Below are positions 49,621 through 57,399 of a stretch of DNA of 58,305 nt, piece after piece. Each line of letters begins with the position of its first letter. The first letter of the stretch is position 1. The stretch comes from Curvibacter sp. (GTDB taxonomy: Bacteria; Pseudomonadota; Gammaproteobacteria; Burkholderiales; Burkholderiaceae_C), in assembly GCA_020248905.1 (NCBI GenBank), contig JADCGR010000024.1, forward strand, positions 1 to 58,305, written 5' to 3'. A model generated the notes under the pieces. The model was not told the DNA's origin and searched no databases. It saw only the letters and a list, made by a program, of their open reading frames with translations. Made by a program: the position numbers and the translations under genes.

Positions 49621-52275
49621 TCAGTGTGCGTGTGCCGCCAGGCTCGCGGCCAGGGCATCGGCCACCGGTTCCAGTGGCAAGGCGTAGTCCGACTGATGGG
49701 CTTCGGCATGCGAGTCGCCGGCGGTGCGGCCATGGATCACGGTCATCGCCAGGCCCAGCGAGGTCGCGAGGTTCGAGAAGAAGTGGTGGCCGGTGGCGGC
49801 GTTGGTGAACAGCAGCACGCGCGCGCCCCGGGGCGCGAACAGGAGGTTGGAAAAGGCCGCGCCGGTCGGACCGGCGATGTGGCTGGCCTCGGCGAAGGTA
49901 CGCATCTGCGTGACGAGGTCCATCGTCCCGGTATCCACCACTTCGAAGCCGGCTTGCACGAACAGGGACTCGATCTCGTCGTGGTTTAGCAGGTGCCGGT
50001 AGCCCCCCCGGCGGCGCAGGAACAGTCGTCGCTGGCCCTGGGCTGGCGGCAGGCCGGCCATGAGCCGCCCGCGCAGGAAATCCAGGGTCTGCGGGCAGAA
50101 GACGTAGTCTCCAGCCTCAAACGCGGCACCTGGGTGCAGCGTGTAGGGAATGCGGTGGCCGCTGAAGCCCGCGACCGCCTCTTTCAGCAGCACCGGTGCG
50201 CCCTGGGGCTGACGCAGGATGCGGCGGTGGGCGCCGGCGACCCGGCGCAGGGCTTCCTCCAGATTGGCGTGCAGGTTCTCGTCGATCAGCAGCGGCCAGT
50301 CGGCCAGGGCCGGGTCGTCGAGCACGGACTCCAGCGCGGCGAGGCCTTCGAACAGCCAGTGGAAGTAATTGAAGCTTGCTTTGCTGCGCACGACGATGGC
50401 GCGATCCAGGCACACCGTGGGGGGCAAAGGGTGAAACAGGAACGCATGATCGAGCTCGGCGGTAAGCATCTGCGCCAGCAGCCGGTTGACGCGCGAAACC
50501 GAGGCAATGCGGGTGCGGTCGTGGTGGAAGCTGGCCTCATGGGCAATCTGGTCGCTGGCCGGGTGCCAGAACGCGGTCTCGCCATTCCAGACCTGGACAT
50601 CGCGCAGCCGCACGTGCCCGGCCGCTGGCGCGTGCATTGGCACGGGCGTGTCGGGCTGCGCGCTGTCCAGTCCCAGCTCGGGCACGGGTGCGATGGTCCA
50701 GCGTTGTGCCTCGCGCAGGATATGGACCGCACCCCCCGAGTGGTTCGCGAGCTCGGCCAGTGTGAGGGGCGCGCGAAAGGCACCAGAGAGCCCTATCCGC
50801 GTGATCGCGGCCGGGCTGTCGTCGTACACCGAGCAGGGCGCGTCATGGGTCCAGTCCCAGCCCGCAGGCGTCGGGCGGCAATGGGCATCAATGGTAGCCC
50901 CGCCCAGCAGCCCTGAGGGATCGACGATCACTTGCAGCGCAGCCAGACGTGCCAGGGTGAGCGCGAAGCCCGCGACATGGTCGAGCGGGTTTACGAAGAC
51001 CAGCGCGTCAAGCGCCAGCTCGCCCACGATCCGGGTCAGCATCGGCGCCGACACCCCCGGGACAAGGAACTCGCGTACCCCCAGCCCTTCGAGTCGCGCC
51101 TCACCGAGCGATACGCCGCCGTGGATGAGCACGCAGTCGCACGCCGCGCCGGTGCGGGCGCGCAGATGCGCGACCAGCTTCTCAAACAGTGGGGGCGTAT
51201 TGGCCGGGAGATGGATGCCCAGTCGACGCAACGAGCTCAGAGGGCCTGCGCCGCGCACGACGCGCGCCGTGCCTAGCCCGGGAAACAGGGTCACGAGGCG
51301 CGCCCGCACCTGTGCCAGCGTTGCTGGGCGCAGTGCTGCGGTCCCCTGCAGATCCAGATGAGCGAGGAACTCGGGCGCGTAGCGCTCGGCTTCGAGCGAG
51401 GTGCGGCAGGGCAGCGCGAGGGCCTGCGCAAGTTCCACGGGGTCCGGTGCGCAGGCGTCCGGCTTCGGCGTCAAGGCCAGCAGCAGGGCACACAGAGGCA
51501 GGAAATCGTCCGTCTTGCGCAGGCAGGCGGCGGCCTCCGCCTCGCGGCCCTGGCGACGCAGCAGGCGCGCGGTGGTCAGCGCATGCAGGGGATGGGCCTC
51601 GTCTTGTTTCGGGCCGTGCAGCAGTATGGACAGCGCCTCGTCGCGACGCCCGAGCGCGTCCAGGGCGAGGCCGCGCAGGTAGCGGCTGTGCGGGTCGTCC
51701 GGCACCAGGCGAGCCCCGAGCTCGAGCGCCTGCAGTGCCTGGGCTGGCTGGCCGAGCGCGAGCAGCGCCCGCCCCAGGGTCTGGAAGATCAAGGGGCTGT
51801 GGCGTTGGGCCTGCAGGTGCAGGCGGGCCTGCCTCACGGTGCCGCTGGCGTCTGCGGACAGAGCCAGGCCGGCGGCAAGCGCCAGGCCGGCAAGCGCGGC
51901 GGTCTCTCCGTAGCGGGCCAGCGCCTGTTCGAGCAGACGCGCCACCTGGCTCATCTCCCCGCATCGGGCCAGGAACTCGATGCTGGCCGCGACACGGTCG
52001 TGATCTTCCAGCGCCTGCCCGTGCTCCACGACCGCCAGCAGCGCACGCCGGTCCAGGTAGGTCAGCCGCCATGGCGGGATGGCCGCGAGGATGTCAACGC
52101 AGGCGCCGAAGTCTCCCTCGAACAGATTCACATAGGCCTGCAGCCGCGTACGCAGCCCGGGCGATAGCCGGGGGCTGGCCGAGGCCAGTGCGGCGTGGGT
52201 GCGGGGAATGTCGCGCTCGAAGAGCGCAGTCCAGACGGGAACAGCGGCTGCGTCGTCGGTCGGCATGGACTTCAT
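49621..52275 (-). CDS. TPR-containing GT61-family (DUF563) glycosyltransferase
   Basis: This 884-aa protein joins an N-terminal TPR-like helical half (about 30-290, QTLGRALLALGQPAQALQAL, then DALGRRDEALS) to a C-terminal DUF563/GT61 domain (about 600-870). The GT61 part is marked by FNYFHWLFEGLAALE, RRRGGYRHLLNHDEIESLF and GPTGAAFSNLLFAPRGARVL. A middle domain (about 300-480) may bind or present a carrier. TPR-glycosyltransferase fusions often modify flagellin or surface proteins. It lies 18 bp after the large glycosyltransferase and 159 bp before the TagF-like gene. The acceptor is unknown. Confidence 0.82.
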   Translation of the reverse strand: MKSMPTDDAAAVPVWTALFERDIPRTHAALASASPRLSPGLRTRLQAYVNLFEGDFGACVDILAAIPPWRLTYLDRRALLAVVEHGQALEDHDRVAASIEFLARCGEMSQVARLLEQALARYGETAALAGLALAAGLALSADASGTVRQARLHLQAQRHSPLIFQTLGRALLALGQPAQALQALELGARLVPDDPHSRYLRGLALDALGRRDEALSILLHGPKQDEAHPLHALTTARLLRRQGREAEAAACLRKTDDFLPLCALLLALTPKPDACAPDPVELAQALALPCRTSLEAERYAPEFLAHLDLQGTAALRPATLAQVRARLVTLFPGLGTARVVRGAGPLSSLRRLGIHLPANTPPLFEKLVAHLRARTGAACDCVLIHGGVSLGEARLEGLGVREFLVPGVSAPMLTRIVGELALDALVFVNPLDHVAGFALTLARLAALQVIVDPSGLLGGATIDAHCRPTPAGWDWTHDAPCSVYDDSPAAITRIGLSGAFRAPLTLAELANHSGGAVHILREAQRWTIAPVPELGLDSAQPDTPVPMHAPAAGHVRLRDVQVWNGETAFWHPASDQIAHEASFHHDRTRIASVSRVNRLLAQMLTAELDHAFLFHPLPPTVCLDRAIVVRSKASFNYFHWLFEGLAALESVLDDPALADWPLLIDENLHANLEEALRRVAGAHRRILRQPQGAPVLLKEAVAGFSGHRIPYTLHPGAAFEAGDYVFCPQTLDFLRGRLMAGLPPAQGQRRLFLRRRGGYRHLLNHDEIESLFVQAGFEVVDTGTMDLVTQMRTFAEASHIAGPTGAAFSNLLFAPRGARVLLFTNAATGHHFFSNLATSLGLAMTVIHGRTAGDSHAEAHQSDYALPLEPVADALAASLAAHAH

Positions 52276-52293
52276 GGGGCGATCCTGCGGCGC

Positions 52294-55200
52294 TCAGTCA
52301 CGCGTCCAGGCAGCAAGCCAGGCCCGCAGGTGCGCGCTCTGCAAGGTCCAGTCGCTCGCCACCTGCTGCTGCAGCGCGAGCCCGTCCCTGCGCAAGCCAT
52401 CGGGGTCGGCGAGCGCGTCGCGCAGGGCCCGGCGCCAGTCTTCGCGGCGGTGGGCCACGCGCCTTACCGGCAGCGAGCCCTGGTAGGGAAGCACGTCGGA
52501 GCAAAGCACCGGCAGGCCGCACCAGCCGTACTCCAGCAGGCGCAGGTTGGACTTGCACTCGTTGAAGGCATTGGATTCCAGCGGTGCGATCGCAAAGTCC
52601 CAGCCTGCCGCCAGCGCCATGAGCCGCGCTGGGTAATCCGGTGTGGCGACCGGTTCATGGAACTCGCGGATGTAGGGCCTCAGCGCTTCGGGGCACATGC
52701 CGAAGAAGACCCAATCCACCTGCTCGGCCGTTTCTCGGATCACGTCGGCGATCATCAGAAGATCGCCCTGATGGCCTGCGCCGCCGGCCCAGCCCACACG
52801 CGGCCGTGCGCTGCGCTCGCGCTGGCGCACCGGTGGCGTGGTACCCCACCAGCGCAGCGGCAGACGATTGGGCACGACGCGGATGTCAGTGTGCAGACTG
52901 GACAGCGCCTGCGCCAGCGGCTCGGTGGAGACGACGACGTGATCACACAGGGCGATGCCGCGCGCCATGCGCTCGCGGATGTCGGGCGGCACCCCTCGGG
53001 CGTGTACGCTGCTCGGCGGGATGTGCGCGAGGTCGTCGTCGATCTCGTAGATCCGGTGCACGCCGTGCAGTGCCTGCAATGACTCCAGCACGGCCAGCCC
53101 CTCATCGTTGACCGGACGCTGCAGTACGAGGGTATCCGCGCCGCTGCGCAGCACGAGGTGGGGGCCGAAGAGCTCCGGCGATGCCCCGCCCCGGCACAGA
53201 CCGGCATCCAGCATCGCCTGCAGGGGCTGCAGGATGCGGTAGTGCCCGCACCCGTGGCTGTCGCCAGCAAACGCGATCACGCGCGGGGCGCTTCGGTCGC
53301 CCTCAAGATCGTGCCGCAGCAAGGGATTGGTTTCGACCTCATAGCCGCGCTCGGCCAAGCTCAGGTTCGGGTTGTAGGCGGGATCGGCGGCGATGAGCCG
53401 TGGCCAGCGCTGGTACATGGCACCCTGTTCGCGGGTGAATCGCGCCCGCTTTTGCGCAAAGCTCGCGTTCTCAACTGCGGCACGTTGGCTTGCGCTGCCC
53501 TCGTGCAGCAGCGTGGCCAGCGGCGTCCAGACGATCCTGTGGCCCGCCTGTCCCACGCGCAGGCAGAAATCGACATCGTTGTAGGACACACCGAAGGTTT
53601 CCTCGTCCAGACCACCCACCGACTGGTAAAGCGTGCGCGCCACCAGCATGCAGGCGGCCGTGACCGCCGAAAAGTTCTGCGTGAGCTGGGCGCGCAGCAT
53701 ATACCCCGGTTCTTGCGCGCCCAAGCCCAGGGCCGGGTGGTCAGCCGGCCCGCGCAGGCCCAGCACTACTCCGGCGTGCTGCACGCGGCCGTTTGGAAAC
53801 AGCAGGCGCGCGCCGACGATGCCCACCCCGGGGCGTAGCGCGTGACGGACCATCTGCGTCAGCCAGCCCGGCTGCAGGACGGCGGTGTCGTTGTTGAGCA
53901 GGAGCACGAACTCGCCGCGCGCTTGCGCCACGGCGACATTGTTCATGCGAGAGAAGTTGAACGGCCCGGGCATGGGCAGCACTCGGATGCGCTCATTGCC
54001 CATTTCCTCCAGCCCGGCAAGAAAGGCGCGCGCCTCCTCGGTCTGGCTGTTGTTGTCAACGACGATGAGTTCCCAGTCCGGGTAGTCGGTCTTGCCAAGC
54101 ACTGACTCGATGCACCGACCCAGCAGCGCCAGCTGGTCGCGCGTGGGGACGATGATCGAGACGCGTGGCGTGCGCGGCAGCGGCGGAACCACGTGGAAGG
54201 TGCCCGGTGCCGGCCCTTCAAGCACTGTCGAGCCGGGCTCCGTGCGCGAGAGGTGATGGCTGAGCTCGGCCGCCAATGCCTGCCAGAGTGCGCTGCTGTC
54301 GGCCAGCATGGCTGCAACGGATGCGCTCAGGTGCAGCAGGGGCATCGGGATATGTAGCACACACTCTTTGCCCTGTGCCAGCGCTGCCAGCATGAGCCGG
54401 TAGGCGATGGCGAGCGCTTCCTGCGGCGGATCCTTTGCCAGGCAAGTCCAGGCCCAGTCTTCTCGCACCAGCAGTGCCCGCCCCATATAGGGAAGGCTGA
54501 GCAGGTAGTCCGGCAGCAGGCCTGGCTTGAAGATCGGGTGGCGGAGGCTGCCATCGTCCAGCCGCTCATCGTGATCGCTGTACACCAGCAGAAGCTGCGA
54601 TGCATCTGCGTGGCCGAGGACGGCCTGCTCCAGGCTGGCGAGCGCATGGGGCTCCAGGGTGTCGCCCGCGCACAGCAGCAGCGCCCAGGTGTGGCTGGAC
54701 GCGACGCCATGCGTGCTGTCGCCGCGCAACAAGCCGAACTCCACTCGGTCGGCCCGGCGGGTCTGGGCCGCCAGGCTGGCTTGCGTGACGGCCAACGCGG
54801 CCGCAGGTGCATCTCCGAGAATGCGCACGGTCAGGTGCAGGGCCACGGCATCCATCCGCTGCCACCGGGCCGCGTGCGTTGGAGCAGGCTGGCTCAGGGT
54901 CGAGGCGATCTCGGTGTAGATGGCCTGCGGAATGCCGCCTTCCGGGCCGGGACCCAGTGCCATCCAGGCCTGGGCAATGTGCTGCGCCAGGTCGGCGCGC
55001 CCAGCCTGCCGGGCGTCAGCCAGCCTATGCAAGTAGAGCTTGCGCAGGTGCTGCAGCCAGCGCTCGCGGGGCCACTGCTGTGCTTTCTCCGGCGCACTGG
55101 TGCCGCCCAGCCGGTAGCGCAGCATGGGCTGGTCGATGTAGCGGTAGCCACCGTGCAGCGCCGCACGAAAGCCCAGCACCAGGTCCTCATAGGTGTCCGA

Positions 55201-55752
55201 CGCGATGGGGGCGAAATCGTCGAACAGCGCCCGGCTCCAGGCCTGCGTGCCGCCGATGTGTAACGCGCTGGCCGTGGCCATCTGCTCCAGGCTCATGTCC
55301 TGCAGCACGACGGGCGGCCGCAGGAGCTGCTCGCCCTGGAGGCCGAAGGCCCGCACGGCCGAGTGCACGAGGTAGTAGCGGGGCGCGCCGGCCTGAAGAT
55401 AGTCTTCGGCGATACGCTGCAGGCGATCCGGCTCGGAGATGTCGTCGCCCGCATTGCAGACCACGAGGTCATTGGAGCTGATCTGGTTTAGCGCCTGGAA
55501 ATGCCGCGCGATGCCCAGATTCTGCTCGTTGCGGCGCACCACGCAGCGACGGATCTGGTGGGGACGCACCTGGCAATCGGCGACTGCCGTCTGTATGGCC
55601 TCCCAGGTCCCATCCTCGGACGCGTCATCGCTGATGATGATTTCGTCGATCGGATGACTTTGTGCGTACAGTCCCTCGATGGCGTCGCGCACGAACTCGC
55701 GCTGGCGGAAGGTGGGCACGACGACGGTGAGGGGAACATGGGCGGACTGCAT
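52294..55752 (-). CDS. Trimodular glycosyltransferase (GT2-GT2-GT4-like)
   Basis: This 1152-aa protein carries three glycosyltransferase modules. The first GT2 (about 8-220) starts LTVVVPTFRQREFVRDAIEG and has IISDDASEDGTW. The second GT2 (about 528-790) has VSIIVPTRDQLALLGRCIES, VVDNNSQTEEA, FVLLLNNDTAVLQPGWL and SYNDVDFCLRVGQAG. The third (about 820-1150) is GT4/GT1-like, with IAFAGDSHGCGHYRILQP and ECKSNLRLLEYGWCGLPVLC. The 220-527 segment is helical with another GT-like part. Three activities in one chain imply assembly of an oligosaccharide of several residues in fixed order. It lies 29 bp downstream of the FdtB-like aminotransferase. Confidence 0.88.
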   Translation of the reverse strand: MQSAHVPLTVVVPTFRQREFVRDAIEGLYAQSHPIDEIIISDDASEDGTWEAIQTAVADCQVRPHQIRRCVVRRNEQNLGIARHFQALNQISSNDLVVCNAGDDISEPDRLQRIAEDYLQAGAPRYYLVHSAVRAFGLQGEQLLRPPVVLQDMSLEQMATASALHIGGTQAWSRALFDDFAPIASDTYEDLVLGFRAALHGGYRYIDQPMLRYRLGGTSAPEKAQQWPRERWLQHLRKLYLHRLADARQAGRADLAQHIAQAWMALGPGPEGGIPQAIYTEIASTLSQPAPTHAARWQRMDAVALHLTVRILGDAPAAALAVTQASLAAQTRRADRVEFGLLRGDSTHGVASSHTWALLLCAGDTLEPHALASLEQAVLGHADASQLLLVYSDHDERLDDGSLRHPIFKPGLLPDYLLSLPYMGRALLVREDWAWTCLAKDPPQEALAIAYRLMLAALAQGKECVLHIPMPLLHLSASVAAMLADSSALWQALAAELSHHLSRTEPGSTVLEGPAPGTFHVVPPLPRTPRVSIIVPTRDQLALLGRCIESVLGKTDYPDWELIVVDNNSQTEEARAFLAGLEEMGNERIRVLPMPGPFNFSRMNNVAVAQARGEFVLLLNNDTAVLQPGWLTQMVRHALRPGVGIVGARLLFPNGRVQHAGVVLGLRGPADHPALGLGAQEPGYMLRAQLTQNFSAVTAACMLVARTLYQSVGGLDEETFGVSYNDVDFCLRVGQAGHRIVWTPLATLLHEGSASQRAAVENASFAQKRARFTREQGAMYQRWPRLIAADPAYNPNLSLAERGYEVETNPLLRHDLEGDRSAPRVIAFAGDSHGCGHYRILQPLQAMLDAGLCRGGASPELFGPHLVLRSGADTLVLQRPVNDEGLAVLESLQALHGVHRIYEIDDDLAHIPPSSVHARGVPPDIRERMARGIALCDHVVVSTEPLAQALSSLHTDIRVVPNRLPLRWWGTTPPVRQRERSARPRVGWAGGAGHQGDLLMIADVIRETAEQVDWVFFGMCPEALRPYIREFHEPVATPDYPARLMALAAGWDFAIAPLESNAFNECKSNLRLLEYGWCGLPVLCSDVLPYQGSLPVRRVAHRREDWRRALRDALADPDGLRRDGLALQQQVASDWTLQSAHLRAWLAAWTRD

Positions 55753-55781
55753 GAGGGGGCGGTGGTTCCCGCGTGACGGGC

Positions 55782-56903
55782 TCAGGGCATGGCGGAGGCA
55801 GTCGTTTGCAGGATGTCGTGCAGGGCGGCAATGACCCTTTCGACCTGTTCATCGCGCAGGTGCGGGCCCATGGGCAGACTCAGCACGGACCGCGACAGGG
55901 CGTCGGCCAGCGGAAAAGCCTCGGCAGCACAACCTAGCGAGGAGAAGGCGCCTTGCCGGTACGGGGGGATGGGGTAATGGATCAGGGTTTGCACGCCGTG
56001 TTCGGCCAGGGCGGCCTGCAAGGCGTCGCGCTGACTGGTCCGTACGATGTAGAGATGGTGCGAGGACCGGGTGCCCGGCAGCGACTGAGGCAACTGCAGC
56101 TCCAGGTCCTGCAGGCCACTGGCGTAGCGCAGCGCGATCTGTTCGCGCCGCGCGTTCCAGGCGCTCAGGTGTTGCAGCTTGACGCGCAGCACCGCTGCCT
56201 GCAGCGGGTCCAGCCGGCTGTTGACGCCCTGATGTTCATGCACGTACTTGACGCTGGATCCGTAATTACGCAGTTCTCGCAGCCGTTCAGCCAGGGCCGT
56301 CTTGCGCGTCGTGATACCGCCCGCATCACCGAGCGCGCCCAGGTTCTTGCCCGGATAGAAGCTCCAGCACACCAGATCGCCGTGGGCGCCGATGCGCTCG
56401 CCGTGGTACTGCGCCCCATGCGCCTGCGCGGCATCCTCGATCAGGGCCAGCCCGTGCTCGCGGGCGATTCGCAGCAGCGGGTCAAGGTCGGCGGGCGCGC
56501 CGTAGAGATGGACCGGCAGGATCGCACGCGTGCGCGGCGTCAACGCCTGGGCCACGCGTGCCGGGTCGAGGTTGCAACTGACCGGATCGGGCTCAACGGG
56601 GACTGGCGTCGCCCCTACGGCGGCTACTGCCAGCCAGGTGGCGATGAAGGTGTGGGATGGCACGATCACCTCGTCGTCAGGCCCGATATCGAGAGCGCGT
56701 AGTGACAGGGTCAGGGCATCAAGGCCGTTGCCCACGCCGATGCAGTGGGTGGCTCCGCAGTAGGCGGCCCACTCGGCTTCGAAGGCTTCGACCTCCGGCC
56801 CCAGGATGTAGTGGCCGCTGCGCAGCACCCGGGCGATGGCGGCATCGATCTCGGCGCCAATTTCGCGGTAGGCCGCTCCGAGATCGAGAAAGGGGACGGT
56901 CAT
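55782..56903 (-). CDS. DegT/DnrJ/EryC1 sugar aminotransferase (FdtB/QdtB-like)
   Basis: This 373-aa PLP enzyme has the sugar-aminotransferase pattern: FLDLGAAYREIGAEIDAAIA, GNGLDALTLSLRALDIGPDD, EDAAQAHGA and the PLP lysine in SFYPGKNLGALGDAG (Lys186). FdtB and QdtB aminate the C3 keto group of dTDP-3-keto-6-deoxyhexose. The partner isomerase (FdtA-like) is immediately upstream and overlaps it by 4 bp, so the pair is co-translated. The product would be dTDP-Fuc3N or dTDP-Qui3N; which of the two cannot be read from sequence. The dTDP-glucose synthase and dehydratase (rmlA, rmlB) are not in this window. Confidence 0.9.
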   Translation of the reverse strand: MTVPFLDLGAAYREIGAEIDAAIARVLRSGHYILGPEVEAFEAEWAAYCGATHCIGVGNGLDALTLSLRALDIGPDDEVIVPSHTFIATWLAVAAVGATPVPVEPDPVSCNLDPARVAQALTPRTRAILPVHLYGAPADLDPLLRIAREHGLALIEDAAQAHGAQYHGERIGAHGDLVCWSFYPGKNLGALGDAGGITTRKTALAERLRELRNYGSSVKYVHEHQGVNSRLDPLQAAVLRVKLQHLSAWNARREQIALRYASGLQDLELQLPQSLPGTRSSHHLYIVRTSQRDALQAALAEHGVQTLIHYPIPPYRQGAFSSLGCAAEAFPLADALSRSVLSLPMGPHLRDEQVERVIAALHDILQTTASAMP

Positions 56904-57313
56904 CCCGCGCTCCGGGTCAGACTTGTGAACTCGGCGTAGTCGCGGATGTAGTCTGCCGGGTCGAAATGGCGCGAGGCGAGCACCATGCAGACGGCACCCG
57001 AGGAAAAGTTATCGAGGAAGCGCCACATCATGGGGCAGATGTAGAGCCCGAAGTACGAGCGATTCAGGTGGAAGCGCCGCTTACGGTCGCCGTCATCGAG
57101 GACCACGTCGAAACTGCCGGACATGGCCACCACGAACTGGTGCAGGTTGCGGTGCGCGTGCGCGCCGCGGTCCGAGCCGCCGGGCACATCGTAAAGATAG
57201 TAGACACGCTGGATGTCAAACGGCACATGCCGGCCCCCTTCGATGAAGGTCAGATTGCCCCGCGGGTCGTGGATCTTGGGCAGATCCAATATGCGGCAGT
57301 CGGACAGAGGCAT
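56900..57313 (-). CDS. dTDP-6-deoxy-3,4-keto-hexulose isomerase (FdtA/QdtA-like)
   Basis: This 137-aa cupin-type isomerase moves the keto group from C4 to C3 of dTDP-4-keto-6-deoxyglucose. The active-site histidines His52 and His54 in SDRGAHAHRNLHQFVV match the FdtA motif. It also has DIQRVYYLYDVPGG and SYFGLYICPMMWRFLDNFS, typical of the family. It is a single domain, unlike fused WxcM. First gene after flagellin on the same strand, 86 bp from it, and coupled to the aminotransferase. Confidence 0.9.
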   Translation of the reverse strand: MPLSDCRILDLPKIHDPRGNLTFIEGGRHVPFDIQRVYYLYDVPGGSDRGAHAHRNLHQFVVAMSGSFDVVLDDGDRKRRFHLNRSYFGLYICPMMWRFLDNFSSGAVCMVLASRHFDPADYIRDYAEFTSLTRSAG

Positions 57314-57399
57314 CGTTTTCTCCGGTGGGTCTCGGGGCAGCGTGCTGGAGCCGAGTCTACGCGCAAGGCGCCGCCGGCGGCTACCCGTCGGTGCGCGGC

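Noticed and set aside
57314-57399. GC-rich palindrome (GCCGCCGGCGGC) after fliC as a terminator
   Set aside because: No T-tract on the minus strand follows it; termination after fliC cannot be claimed from this.
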